Shown here in pieces: positions 42,002 to 50,944 of a DNA stretch of 64,000 nt. This DNA is from Streptomyces qaidamensis (GTDB lineage Bacteria; Actinomycetota; Actinomycetes; Streptomycetales; Streptomycetaceae), in the NCBI RefSeq assembly GCF_001611795.1, contig NZ_CP015098.1:6324001-6388000 (forward strand). The letters are read 5' to 3'. The notes beneath the pieces were generated by a model. That model did no database searches. It saw nothing but the letters and a program-made list of their open reading frames with translations, and was not told the DNA's origin. The translations under genes and the position numbers were made by a program. How positions within the stretch are numbered: position 1 is the first letter of the stretch; each line of letters begins with the position of its first letter.

Positions 42002-42376
42002 TCGACCAACAACCTCTCGGCGGTCGGCACCAACGTTGTGCCGCAGTGTTCAGAGCCCAACACGACTCGATGGACGAGTACGTCATTGACTATTGGGCAG
42101 TTCAGGCATTCCAGCACGACGACCTGCGCTCTTCCAAACAGTCCGGGGCGGGGATTCGACGTGATGTAAGCCCCAGATAAAACGGTCATAAAGAGCGAGC
42201 CCCGCCAAAAGGCGGGGCTGTTGTGAGCGCAGCGAGACCGGATGTGCGCGACGCGTGGCCGTACCACCAGATTCCTCTGCCGAAACGTTATGAACACCTT
42301 GGCCGACCGTGTCAAAGGACACAGCCGGCTCCGGTGTATCTACGACAACTGCCGTATGGCGCTCCTGAATTGGGTG
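42002..42376 (-). promoter_or_regulatory. inter-conservon region without a gene
   Basis: This 375-base gap between cvnA2 and cvnD1 has no supported gene. It holds the cvn1 terminator (42198-42219). A less GC-rich stretch at about 42040-42200 is the presumable cvn2 promoter region, containing TTGACT at 42087-42092 on the plus strand but no clear promoter on the minus strand. Confidence 0.5.
42198..42219 (-). terminator. hairpin terminator after conservon cvn1
   Basis: AGCCCCGCC / GGCGGGGCT, a 9-bp perfect stem with the loop AAAA, lies 157 bases beyond the cvnD1 stop. On the minus strand it is followed by a T-rich stretch (CTCTTTATGACCGTTTT). Confidence 0.82.
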
Positions 42377-42952
42377 CTACCTCAGCCGTGCCATCAGAGC
42401 GTGCTCGACCAGCGTGATCAGGGCACTCTTCGCATCGGCCCGGTGCCGGGCGTCCGTCGTGATGATCGGGGTGTCCGGTCCGATCTGCAGCGCCTCGCGC
42501 ACCTCTTCCGGCTGGTAGGGCTGCTGCCCGTCGAAGCCGTTGAGGGCCACGACGAACGGCAGACCCGAGTTCTCGAAGTAGTCGACGGCGGGGAAGCAGT
42601 CGGCCAGGCGCCGGGTGTCCACGAGCACCACCGCGCCGATGGCGCCGCGCACCAGGTCGTCCCACATGAACCAGAAGCGGTCCTGGCCCGGCGTACCGAA
42701 GAGGTACAGGATCAGGTCCTGGTCCAGGGTGATACGGCCGAAGTCCATGGCCACCGTGGTGGTGGTCTTGTCCCCGGTGTGGGTCAGGTCGTCGATGCCC
42801 GCGCTGGCCGAGGTCATCACGGCCTCGGTCCGCAGCGGGTTGATCTCCGAGACGGCGCCCACGAACGTGGTCTTGCCCACGCCGAAGCCACCCGCCACCA
42901 CTATCTTCGCGGAGGTGGTGGATCGACCCGGGTCAGAGCTTGCGAAGTCCAC
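42377..42952 (-). CDS. cvnD1: conservon GTPase CvnD (cvn1)
   Basis: A 191-residue Ras/MglA-like GTPase, nearly identical to the cvn2 copy, with P-loop GGFGVGKTTFVG, GTPGQDRFWF and ALNGFD motifs. Differences are concentrated at the N-terminus (SSDPGRSTTSAK against SSSGGPSRSTTSAK) and a few conservative changes (AIVL/AVVL, YTPDE/YQPEE). 120 bases (42632-42751) are identical to 37256-37375. It overlaps cvnC1 by 20 bases. It is the last gene of cvn1. Confidence 0.92.
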   Translation of the reverse strand: MDFASSDPGRSTTSAKIVVAGGFGVGKTTFVGAVSEINPLRTEAVMTSASAGIDDLTHTGDKTTTTVAMDFGRITLDQDLILYLFGTPGQDRFWFMWDDLVRGAIGAVVLVDTRRLADCFPAVDYFENSGLPFVVALNGFDGQQPYQPEEVREALQIGPDTPIITTDARHRADAKSALITLVEHALMARLR

Positions 42953-43328
42953 TGAGCACCCTTTCGAGCAGTGTCACGTCCGGCGCACCGGTGGCGTCGT
43001 CGCCGCCCGGCTGGTGGATCGCGACGAGACCGGCCTCGGCGAGGTCCGCGACCAGGATCCGGGCCACGCCCAGCGGCATGTTCAGCAGCGCCGACACCTC
43101 GGCCACCGACTTCACCTCACGGCAGAGGTGACAGATCCGCTGGTGCTCAGGGAGCAGTCCCATGAGTGCGGCGGGGTCCGCGGTCGTACTGATCAGTGCC
43201 TCGATGGCCAGCTGGTAGCGCGGCCGTGTCCGGCCGCCGGTCATGGCATAGGGCCGAACCAGCGGCTGGTCGCCCTCGTCCTCGTACGGCTCCGCGTACG
43301 GATCATGAGAGGCGGTGGGCGGGGTCAT
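42933..43328 (-). CDS. cvnC1: conservon DUF742 protein CvnC (cvn1)
   Basis: A 131-residue DUF742 protein with a short acidic N-terminus (SHDPYAEPYEDEGDQPLVRP) instead of the long Pro/Gln-rich arm of CvnC2. The conserved core (RPRYQLAIEALISTTADPAA, CREVKSVAEVSALLNMPLGV, LAEAGLVAIHQPGGDD) is shared. It probably links the sensor/roadblock proteins to CvnD. The 110 bases between it and cvnB1 hold no other gene. Confidence 0.92.
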   Translation of the reverse strand: MTPPTASHDPYAEPYEDEGDQPLVRPYAMTGGRTRPRYQLAIEALISTTADPAALMGLLPEHQRICHLCREVKSVAEVSALLNMPLGVARILVADLAEAGLVAIHQPGGDDATGAPDVTLLERVLSGLRKL

Positions 43329-43438
43329 GGGTCCTCCGGGCGGGACAGCAAGTCGGTCAGCAAGCCGTCTGACGGGGCCTTTGTGGGGTGTGTGGCAGCC
43401 GGACGGTGATGTGGTGAGACGGGTGGTGCCGGGGCCGA

Positions 43439-43861
43439 TCAGTGGAGCAGACTGCCTTGGAGCTCAGCTCGCAGGTCGGGGGTGAGGACCGCGCCAGCGC
43501 GGTCGACCAGGAGCGCCATCTCGTAGCCGACGAGGCCGATGTCGCACTCGGGGTGGGCGAGGACCGCCAGGGACGAGCCGTCCGAGACGGACATGAGGAA
43601 GAGGAATCCTCGCTCCATCTCCACGACCGTCTGCGCCACGTCACCGCCCTCGAAGATCCGGGAAGCGCCCGCCGTCAGCGACGTCAGGCCCGAGGCGACG
43701 GCCGCGAGCTGGTCCGCGCGGTCGCGCGGGAAGCCCTCCGACAGCGCCAGGAGGAGACCGTCGGCGGACACGACGACGGTGTGGGACACCCCGGGGGTGT
43801 TGTCCACGAAGTTGGTGATCAACCAGTTGAGATTCTGTGCCGCCTGGCTCATCGGACTCAA
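43439..43861 (-). CDS. cvnB1: conservon roadblock/LC7 protein CvnB (cvn1)
   Basis: A 140-residue roadblock/LC7 protein almost identical to CvnB2. The start is TTG at 43861 directly after the cvnA1 TAG stop, with AGGAG upstream; the parallel GTG in cvn2 supports this, while ATG at 43852 (fourth codon) is the alternative. Its expected role is regulation of the CvnD GTPase. Differences from CvnB2 include GGDVAQ against GGAVNQ and the C-terminal His in place of Asn. Confidence 0.9.
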   Translation of the reverse strand: MSPMSQAAQNLNWLITNFVDNTPGVSHTVVVSADGLLLALSEGFPRDRADQLAAVASGLTSLTAGASRIFEGGDVAQTVVEMERGFLFLMSVSDGSSLAVLAHPECDIGLVGYEMALLVDRAGAVLTPDLRAELQGSLLH

Positions 43862-46800
43862 CTAACGCTCCTGCTGGTGAGTGGGCCGTGGGTGGCTGCC
43901 GGTCTGGGTGGACCCGGCCTGACGACCCTGTGCGATTCCCCGACGGAGATTGGTCAGCCGGCCGCGCACGTCATCGGGCGCACGCGAGACCTGAGGACCG
44001 CTCTGGTGGGTTTGCTGCTGCGCCGTGCCCGGGACGAGGTTCGCCCGGGGCACCCGGCGCGGCAGGCCGGAGGTGGTGACACCACCCGCGGCGGGCTGGC
44101 GGACTCGCTCGGCCTGGCGGACGAGGTCGTCGTTCGGCGAGGTGCGCCAGCCGGCGGGGGCGGCGGACCGCTGCGGACCGGTGGGTCCCTGCGGCTGCTG
44201 CGGGGCGGCCGGAGCGGAGCCGTTGTTCTGCGGCTGCTGCTCCTGCTGGCCGTGGAACCAGTTGGTCTCCAGCGTGTCGTACAGCGGCGTACGACCATCG
44301 CCGGGACCGGACGCCGGCGGCAGGGCCTCGGGCTCCTGCCGGACCGGGCGGGCCTGCGGGGCGGGCGGACGCGGGGCGCCGAAGTCGGCCGGTCCCAGGC
44401 CGCCGTTGACCTGCGGCTGCTCGTACCGGCCCGTGCCCGCGGGGTCGGCCGGCGTGGCCGGACCCGGGAGGGTGGGCCGCCCGGAGCCGTTGTCCTGGCG
44501 CGGTGCGGGGTACTGGCCGGTTGACCCGTTCTCCTGGCGGGGCGCCGGGTACTGGCCGGTTGACCCGTTCTCCTGGTGCGGGGCCGGGTACTGGCCGGTT
44601 GACCCGTTCTCCTGGCGCGGCGCCGGGTACTGGCCCGTCGAGCCGTTGTCGTAGGACTGCGGCGCCGGGTACTGGCCCGACGTGGACGAGTCGCGTCGGC
44701 CGCCCGGGGTGCCGAAGACGTCCGGGCGGACGAACTGGCCCTGGCCCTGCTGTGCGTTCGCGCCGGGACCGAACGGGTCCTGGGCGGTGCCGAAGTCGGT
44801 CGGCGAGCCGAAGCCCTGCCGGTCGTCGTCGCGCGGCACGGCCGGGATCTCCGCCGTCGCGCCGGGACCCTGACGGTCGTCCACGCGCGGCAGGGCGGAC
44901 GTACGGGAGACGTCCGGCTGCTCCTCGTGGCCGCGCGGGACGTCCAGCGACGCGCGCGGCACCGGCGGCTGGGCGTTCTCGTCGCTCCAGCTCGGCACAC
45001 GCTGCTGCGCGTCGCCACCGGGCAGCTCGGCCCGCGGACCACCGCGCGGCGGCAGCTGCGGCCTGCGGCCCTTGCCCTGCTCGGCGTTGCCGCCCTGCTT
45101 CTTCCGGCTCCGGCCACCGCCGAAGGCGTCCTGGCCCTGCTGCGGCCCGTTGGTGCCCGCGGCCTGCAGACCCTGCGGGGCGCCCGGCGCCTGCTGACCG
45201 AACCCGCCACCGGCACCGGCCGGGGACGGACGGCCCTGCGGGGGGCCGCTCTGCTCGAACGACGACGGGCCGGGACCCTGCGGTCCGCGCGCACCGCCCT
45301 GCGCTCCGGGACGGCCACCGTCCCCGTCACGCCCGGGCAGCGCGGCCCGCGGGCCCTGACCGGGAGCGAGCCGGCCACCGCCGGAGGCACCGCCACCGAA
45401 GGCACCGCCGGACGCACCGGCGCCGAGGGCACCGGCCCCCTGGCCGGCACCGGCGGCACGCCGGGCCGCTGCCGCACCGGCGGCGGCCTGCGCGGCGGCG
45501 GGACCGCCACCGACGGGAGACTGACCGGGCTGCTTGGGCTGGGGCTTCCGGCCGCCCTGGGCGACATCGACGGGCAGCATGACCAGCGCGGTCGTACCAC
45601 CGGAGTCGGACGGGCGCAGCTGGATGCGGATGCCGTGCCGCTGGGACAGACGGCCGACCACGAACAGGCCCATGCGGCGGGAGACGGAGACGTCCACCGT
45701 CGGGGGAGAGGCGAGCCGCTCGTTGATCGCCGCGAGGTCCTCCGGCGACAGGCCGATACCGGTGTCGTGGATCTCGATCAGCACCCGGCCGTCGGGCAGC
45801 GCGTGACCGGTGACCTTGACCTTGGTCTGCGGCGAGGAGAAGGAGGTCGCGTTCTCCAGCAGCTCGGCGAGGAGGTGCACGAGGTCGTTGACGACCCGGC
45901 CGGCCACTTCGGTGGTCGGCACGGAGGCCAGTTCGATGCGCTCGTACTGCTCCACCTCGGACGCGGCGGCGCGCAGCACGTCGACCAGCGGCACCGGACG
46001 GGTCCAGCGGCGGCCGGGCTCCTCACCCGCGAGGACGAGGAGGTTCTCACCGTTACGGCGCATGCGGGTGGCGAGGTGGTCGAGCTTGAACAGCGAGGAC
46101 AGCTGGTCCGGGTCGGCCTCGCGGGACTCCAGTTCGGAGATGAGCGACAGCTGGCGCTGGATCAGGCCCTGGGAGCGGCGCGAGAGGTTGGTGAACATCG
46201 CGTTGACGTTGCCCCGGAGCAGGGCCTGCTCGGCGGCGAGGCGGACCGCCTCGCGGTGCACGTCGTCGAAGGCCGCGGCCACCCGGCCGATCTCGTCCCG
46301 GGAGTGCACGCCGACCGACTCGACGGACGTGTCGACGTCCTGCGGGTCGGACTCGGACAGCTGCTTGACCAGCTCGGGCAGACGGTCGGAGGCGACCCTG
46401 GTCGCGGTGTCCTCCAGCCGGCGCAGCGAGCGGATCATGGAGCGGGCCACGACGAAGGCGCCGACCAGCGACACACCCAGCACGATCAGGATCAGGGCAC
46501 CGGAGATGATCGCGTCGCGCTCGGTGGCGCTGCGCAGCTCGCGGGCCTTCTGCTCCATCTCCTCCAGCAGCGTGTGCTCGATGTTCTTCATCTGCTGGAT
46601 CTTGGTGGAGCTGTCGTCCAGCCAGTCGCGGTAGGACCGCTTGTCCTGCTGGGCGAGACCGCTCGCGGAGACCAGGGCGCGACCCGCGTAGGTGTCGGTC
46701 GCCTTGATCGTGGAGTTGCCGCCGTCCTCGATCGGCTTGAGCAACTCGGTGGCGGCGTCCTCGCCGTAGATGCTCTTGAAGGTGCGGAGCTCGGAGTCCT

Positions 46801-47707
46801 GGCTTTCCAGGGCCGACTGGGCGTAGAGCCGGTCGTTCGGGGAGAGCTCGCCGGCCGTGGTGTTGCTGGCGGGCAGCGCCGCGGCGAGGGCCGCGCGCTG
46901 GATCGAGGAGTACTCCTTGGCGGAGGAGAACGCCGCGAGCGCACGCGTACGCTGGATCATGTCCGGGTTGCTGGTCGCCTCGGCCATGTCCTGGGAGAGG
47001 TCGATCAGGTTCTCGATCAGACGGTGGTACCCCTCGATCGTCTGCGTCGAGTTGCCCTCGGAGGCGTAGGCGCCCTTGCGGATCTGCTCGAGGTTGTTCA
47101 GCTCGCCGGCGATCTGGACGAGGTAGTCGCGGACGCCCTTGAGGTTGCCGTCCTTGCTCGCGCTGTCGATCTCCTCGGACGAGTCGAGGAAGTTCGTGCG
47201 CGCCCGGTCGGTCTTCTCGCGAAGCCCCTTGACCGTGAAGTCGGTCGCCTTGCCGCCGTGCGCGAGCGGGCCGGCCGACTGGTCGCGCTCCTCCTGGAGC
47301 GCGGCCGACAGCTCGGTGGCCTGCTTGGTCATGTCCGTCAGCAGCTTCATGTTGTCGAGCTGCTGGATGTCGTCCATGGACTGGTTGATACGCAGCGCGC
47401 CCAGCGAGGTGGCCGCGACCACCGGGAGGGCGAGCAGCGACACCAGTCGCGTGGAGATGCGCCAGTTGCGCAGGGCTATTCGCGGCCCGGGGCCGGTCGG
47501 GCCCGTGGGCGGCTTCAGCGCCGGGGAAGGGCTCGCGGACCCCGAGGGGGTCGACGTGCCGGGGCGCCCGGAGCGCTCACCGCCGTCACCGGCCGGGCCC
47601 TGGTTCTGGGCGTGCTGGGGCGAGGGGCCGCCAGTCATGGGGCCAGTCCCGCCGTGCGGCTCCGGCCCCGCCGAAGCGTTGCCATCCCTCTTGAAACGTC
47701 CCTGCAC
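43862..47707 (-). CDS. cvnA1: conservon sensor kinase-like protein CvnA (cvn1)
   Basis: A 1281-residue membrane sensor with the same order as CvnA2: TM1 after an N-terminal Pro/Gly-rich arm (ISTRLVSLLALPVVAATSLG), a nitrate/nitrite-sensing-type helical domain, TM2, HAMP, the LDHLATRMRRNGENLLVLAG segment, HATPase_c (ELLENATSFS, DTGIGLS), and a disordered C-terminal region of about 500 residues with five GSTGQYPAPRQEN-like tandem repeats. GTG at 47707 is chosen as start because the upstream 85 codons have no family resemblance and are absent from CvnA2; its ribosome binding site (AGAGG) is weak. It ends SGLPRRVPRANLVPG, like its paralogue. Confidence 0.9.
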   Translation of the reverse strand: MQGRFKRDGNASAGPEPHGGTGPMTGGPSPQHAQNQGPAGDGGERSGRPGTSTPSGSASPSPALKPPTGPTGPGPRIALRNWRISTRLVSLLALPVVAATSLGALRINQSMDDIQQLDNMKLLTDMTKQATELSAALQEERDQSAGPLAHGGKATDFTVKGLREKTDRARTNFLDSSEEIDSASKDGNLKGVRDYLVQIAGELNNLEQIRKGAYASEGNSTQTIEGYHRLIENLIDLSQDMAEATSNPDMIQRTRALAAFSSAKEYSSIQRAALAAALPASNTTAGELSPNDRLYAQSALESQDSELRTFKSIYGEDAATELLKPIEDGGNSTIKATDTYAGRALVSASGLAQQDKRSYRDWLDDSSTKIQQMKNIEHTLLEEMEQKARELRSATERDAIISGALILIVLGVSLVGAFVVARSMIRSLRRLEDTATRVASDRLPELVKQLSESDPQDVDTSVESVGVHSRDEIGRVAAAFDDVHREAVRLAAEQALLRGNVNAMFTNLSRRSQGLIQRQLSLISELESREADPDQLSSLFKLDHLATRMRRNGENLLVLAGEEPGRRWTRPVPLVDVLRAAASEVEQYERIELASVPTTEVAGRVVNDLVHLLAELLENATSFSSPQTKVKVTGHALPDGRVLIEIHDTGIGLSPEDLAAINERLASPPTVDVSVSRRMGLFVVGRLSQRHGIRIQLRPSDSGGTTALVMLPVDVAQGGRKPQPKQPGQSPVGGGPAAAQAAAGAAAARRAAGAGQGAGALGAGASGGAFGGGASGGGRLAPGQGPRAALPGRDGDGGRPGAQGGARGPQGPGPSSFEQSGPPQGRPSPAGAGGGFGQQAPGAPQGLQAAGTNGPQQGQDAFGGGRSRKKQGGNAEQGKGRRPQLPPRGGPRAELPGGDAQQRVPSWSDENAQPPVPRASLDVPRGHEEQPDVSRTSALPRVDDRQGPGATAEIPAVPRDDDRQGFGSPTDFGTAQDPFGPGANAQQGQGQFVRPDVFGTPGGRRDSSTSGQYPAPQSYDNGSTGQYPAPRQENGSTGQYPAPHQENGSTGQYPAPRQENGSTGQYPAPRQDNGSGRPTLPGPATPADPAGTGRYEQPQVNGGLGPADFGAPRPPAPQARPVRQEPEALPPASGPGDGRTPLYDTLETNWFHGQQEQQPQNNGSAPAAPQQPQGPTGPQRSAAPAGWRTSPNDDLVRQAERVRQPAAGGVTTSGLPRRVPRANLVPGTAQQQTHQSGPQVSRAPDDVRGRLTNLRRGIAQGRQAGSTQTGSHPRPTHQQER
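44511..44681 (-). repeat. 39-bp tandem repeats inside cvnA1
   Basis: Three near-perfect 39-base units (44511-44549, 44550-44588, 44589-44627) and a diverged fourth copy (44628-44669) encode repeated GSTGQYPAPRQEN-type blocks in the disordered C-terminal region of CvnA1. Unit length is a multiple of three, so copy-number changes keep the frame. This is coding repeat, not a CRISPR array. Confidence 0.88.
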
Positions 47708-48310
47708 TAGCGTCGCAACCTCTGGACCAGGCACCCCGTCGCCTGAACGGCGGGGCACGGTGTCGGCGTTCTGGGGACGCCCTGAAAAACGCCCCCGTGG
47801 TGGTCTTGAGTGACCGGCGCTGGCTCCCCCTCTCGCCGCCACCCGGCGCGACTGTGCGCCCCCTGTGCGCCGGCTCGATCCTGCGGCGGTCCGTGAGATT
47901 CCAGCACAGCACAGGATCTCCAACAAGGCCCGTAGGCCGAGCCGTGATGTAGGTGACACCACGTGAGGGCCGGATCACCGGCCGTGGAAGGCGAGTTCAC
48001 CCATTTCGGGCGTTAGTCCGCGAGTCGCCGAGCGGTGCCGGGTGTCCCAGTCGCCATGATCAGGAGCGGAATGATGGCTTCAGTGAGTCAATGTCCGTTT
48101 CGGTGCCGTGAGGCAGGGGTCCGAATTGACCGATTCGCCCTCTGATTCGTGAGGAAACTCACATGCCGATCATGGCCTTCGCGCGAACGAGCCGGGGAAT
48201 CGCATGTTTAGCCTGGCGCTTTACAGCGATGACACAACCGACAACCCGCGCCCGTGCGGAGGTTTCACACACCCTCCCGGCGCCCGTCACAGGACAGGGT
48301 CAAGTAAACA
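47708..48310. promoter_or_regulatory. gene-free divergent region between cvn1 and a small gene
   Basis: About 600 bases without a convincing gene. The first 255 bases extend the cvnA1 frame but look non-coding as protein. Bases 48040-48260 are less GC-rich than the surroundings and must hold the promoters of cvn1 (minus) and of the small gene at 48311 (plus). No operator symmetry stands out. Confidence 0.5.
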
Positions 48311-48502
48311 GTGAAGACGACGACGATGTTCCACAAGATCGCCAACCCGCGACGCACGACGCTGGCTCACCTGGACGACGCCGACGAACTGCAGACGCCG
48401 GAGCGGCCGGAGCACCCCGTCGAACTCCCGGCCCAGACCGCAAACCCCAAGCGCACCGTCCTCATGGAGATCCCCGTCGCGGCCGCCGCGGCCGCGGAAT
48501 GA
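48311..48502 (+). CDS. small protein with duplicated ANPxRT motif, unknown function
   Basis: A 63-residue protein from GTG 48311 (or 58 residues from ATG 48326). It contains two similar segments, IANPRRTTLAHLD and TANPKRTVLMEIP, about 35 residues apart, separated by an acidic Pro/Glu stretch (ELQTPERPEHPVELP), and ends in an Ala run. No signal peptide or membrane helix is present. A 12-bp hairpin closes the transcript, which supports a real gene. I do not recognise the family. The size and internal repeat could fit a peptide precursor or a small regulator, but no modifying enzyme is adjacent. Confidence 0.65.
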   Translation: MKTTTMFHKIANPRRTTLAHLDDADELQTPERPEHPVELPAQTANPKRTVLMEIPVAAAAAAE

Positions 48503-48561
48503 CACCTGGTAGTACGCGTGCCGGCCGCCGGATGCTCAGGGCGGCAGGACACGGATTTCGG

Positions 48562-48590
48562 AGGGGCGCCCCGCGTGACGGGGCGCCCCT
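48562..48590 (+). terminator. hairpin terminator after the small gene
   Basis: AGGGGCGCCCCG / CGGGGCGCCCCT, a 12-bp perfect stem with a 5-base loop, lies 60 bases after the small-protein stop. Confidence 0.82.
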
Positions 48591-48675
48591 TCACAATGCG
48601 CGGGGCGGGAGGACCTCCCCGCGTTAGCCTGGACCGTCAGACTCCAGCCGCTTCAGTCAAGGGGCCAAGCATCCC

Positions 48676-49452
48676 GTGCGCATCGCCAGGTTCTCCATCG
48701 ACGGGAACGTCGCCTTCGGCGCCATCGAGGGCGACAAGCAGGACGAACTCGTCCTGGACATCATCAAGGGCATCCCGTTCGCGGACTTCGAGCTCTCCGG
48801 TACGAAGGTGCCGGTGAGCAAGGTCAGGCTGCTGCCGCCGGTGCTGCCCAACAAGGTCGTGGCCTTCGGTCGCAACTACGCGGAGCACGCCCGCGAGCTG
48901 GGCAACGAGGTGCCCGACGCCCCCTTCGCCTTCTTCAAGCCGTCCACCTCGGTGATCGGCCCGGGCGACGAGATCCAGTACCCCTCCTTCTCCGAGGAGG
49001 TGCACCACGAGGCCGAGCTGGCCGTGGTGATCGGCCGGATGTGCCGCGAGGTCCCGCGCGAGCGCGTCAAGGACGTCATCTTCGGCTACACCTGCGCCAA
49101 CGACATCACCGCCCGCGACGTGCAGAAGCGCGAGAAGCAGTGGGCCCGGGCCAAGGGCTTCGACAGCTCCTGCCCGCTCGGCCCCTGGGTGGAGACGGAC
49201 CTGGACGCGAGCGACCTCACCATCCAGCTCACGGTCAACGGCCAGCAGCGCCAGCTGGGCCGGACCAGCGAGATGATCCACTCCATCGAGGACCTGATCG
49301 TCAACATCTCCGAGGCCATGACGCTGCTCCCCGGCGACGTGATCCTCACGGGCACCCCGGCTGGGGTCGGCCCCCTGAACGTCGGCGACGAGGTCGCCGT
49401 CACCATCGAAGGCATCGGCACTCTCACCAACAAGGTTGTCAAGCGTGGCTAG
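48676..49452 (+). CDS. fumarylacetoacetate hydrolase family protein
   Basis: A 258-residue FAH-fold enzyme. The metal-binding core is EEVHHEAELAVVIGRMC, with TCANDITARDVQ and the C-terminal GDVILTGTPAGVGPL. These proteins hydrolyse C-C bonds of acylpyruvates or isomerise related compounds; this branch is commonly annotated as 2-hydroxyhepta-2,4-diene-1,7-dioate isomerase or acylpyruvase, and the substrate is open. GTG at 48676 is the start. The gene overlaps gltX by 8 bases, an unusual but conserved coupling in Streptomyces. Confidence 0.9.
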   Translation: MRIARFSIDGNVAFGAIEGDKQDELVLDIIKGIPFADFELSGTKVPVSKVRLLPPVLPNKVVAFGRNYAEHARELGNEVPDAPFAFFKPSTSVIGPGDEIQYPSFSEEVHHEAELAVVIGRMCREVPRERVKDVIFGYTCANDITARDVQKREKQWARAKGFDSSCPLGPWVETDLDASDLTIQLTVNGQQRQLGRTSEMIHSIEDLIVNISEAMTLLPGDVILTGTPAGVGPLNVGDEVAVTIEGIGTLTNKVVKRG

Positions 49453-50929
49453 CGCACCCGGCACTCCAGTACGCGTCCGTTTCTGTCCCTCGCCCACCGG
49501 TAACCCCCACGTGGGCCTGGTCCGCACCGCCCTGTTCAACTGGGCGTTCGCCAAGCACCACCAGGGCACCCTGGTCTTCCGCATCGAGGACACCGACGCC
49601 GCCCGCGACTCCGAGGAGTCGTACACCCAGCTGCTCGACTCGATGCGCTGGCTGGGCTTCGACTGGGACGAGGGCCCCGAGGTCGGCGGCCCGCACGCGC
49701 CGTACCGCCAGTCGCAGCGCATGGACCTGTACAAGGACGTCGCGGCCAAACTGCTCGACGCCGGCCACGCCTACCGCTGCTACTGCTCCCAGGACGAGCT
49801 GGACACCCGCCGCGAGGCCGCCCGCGCCGCCGGCAAGCCCTCCGGCTACGACGGCCACTGCCGTGAGCTGACCGCCGCGCAGGTCGAGGAGTACCAGGCC
49901 CAGGGCCGCGAGCCGATCGTCCGCTTCCGGATGCCCGACGAGACGATCACCTTCACCGACCTGGTCCGCGGAGAGCTGACCTTCACCCCGGAGAACGTCC
50001 CGGACTACGGAATCGTCCGCGCCAACGGCGCCCCGCTCTACACGCTGGTCAACCCGGTCGACGACGCCCTGATGGAGATCACCCACGTCCTGCGCGGCGA
50101 GGACCTGCTCTCCTCCACCCCGCGCCAGATCGCCCTCTACAAGGCGCTGATGGAGCTGGGCGTCGCCAAGGAGATCCCGTCCTTCGGCCACCTGCCGTAC
50201 GTGATGGGCGAGGGCAACAAGAAGCTCTCCAAGCGCGACCCGCAGTCCTCCCTCAACCTCTACCGGGAGCGCGGCTTCCTCCCCGAGGGCCTGCTCAACT
50301 ACCTCTCCCTGCTCGGCTGGTCCCTCTCGGCCGACCAGGACATCTTCACGACCGATGAGATGATCGCGGCGTTCGAGATCTCCGACGTGAACCCGAACCC
50401 GGCCCGCTTCGACCTCAAGAAGTGCGAGGCCATCAACGGCGACCACATCCGCATGCTGGACGTGAAGGACTTCACCGAGCGCTGCCGCCCGTGGCTCCAG
50501 GCGCCGTTCGCCCCCTGGGCCCCGGAGGCCTTCGACGAGGCCAAGTGGCAGGCCATCGCGCCGCACGCCCAGACCCGCCTCAAGGTGCTCTCCGAGATCA
50601 CCGACAACGTCGACTTCCTGTTCCTGCCGGAGCCGGTGGAGGACGAGGCCAGCTGGGCGAAGGCCATGAAGGAGGGCTCGGACGCCCTGCTGCGCACGGC
50701 CCGCGAGAAGCTGGAGGCCGCCGACTGGACCTCCGCCGAGTCGCTCAAGGAGGCCGTCCTGGCCGCCGGTGAGGCCCACGGCCTGAAGCTCGGCAAGGCT
50801 CAGGCCCCCGTCCGCGTCGCCGTCACCGGTCGCACGGTCGGCCTGCCGCTCTTCGAGTCCCTGGAGGTCCTCGGCAAGGAGACCACCCTGGCCCGGATCG
50901 ACGCGGCGCTGGCGAAGCTGGCCGCGTAA
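49445..50929 (+). CDS. gltX: glutamyl-tRNA synthetase
   Basis: A 494-residue class I synthetase. The HIGH-like signature is CPSPTGNPHVGLVRTALFNW, the KMSKS-like loop is KKLSKRDPQ, and the C-terminal anticodon-binding domain is complete. GTG at 49445 is chosen (VASAPGTPVRVRF), since it overlaps the upstream gene minimally and has AAGG before it; TTG at 49436 is an alternative. As in other actinobacteria it probably also charges tRNA-Gln for later amidation. Five Gln/Glu tRNA genes lie 3.3 kb downstream. Confidence 0.95.
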   Translation: MASAPGTPVRVRFCPSPTGNPHVGLVRTALFNWAFAKHHQGTLVFRIEDTDAARDSEESYTQLLDSMRWLGFDWDEGPEVGGPHAPYRQSQRMDLYKDVAAKLLDAGHAYRCYCSQDELDTRREAARAAGKPSGYDGHCRELTAAQVEEYQAQGREPIVRFRMPDETITFTDLVRGELTFTPENVPDYGIVRANGAPLYTLVNPVDDALMEITHVLRGEDLLSSTPRQIALYKALMELGVAKEIPSFGHLPYVMGEGNKKLSKRDPQSSLNLYRERGFLPEGLLNYLSLLGWSLSADQDIFTTDEMIAAFEISDVNPNPARFDLKKCEAINGDHIRMLDVKDFTERCRPWLQAPFAPWAPEAFDEAKWQAIAPHAQTRLKVLSEITDNVDFLFLPEPVEDEASWAKAMKEGSDALLRTAREKLEAADWTSAESLKEAVLAAGEAHGLKLGKAQAPVRVAVTGRTVGLPLFESLEVLGKETTLARIDAALAKLAA

Positions 50930-50944
50930 CGCGACACTCCGAGC

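Noticed and set aside
38246..42169. A 1307-codon plus-strand open frame across cvn2
   Set aside because: It is antisense to cvnA2, whose sensor, HAMP and ATPase domains are clear; the frame gives low-complexity sequence.
44511..44681. Regular repeats that could suggest a CRISPR array
   Set aside because: Units are directly adjacent without spacers, have a length divisible by three and lie within the cvnA1 coding sequence.
48163..48627. A 154-codon frame overlapping the small gene upstream of the FAH gene
   Set aside because: Its product is Arg/Thr/Pro-rich with no family features and it reads through the terminator hairpin; the smaller frame at 48311 has better coding composition.
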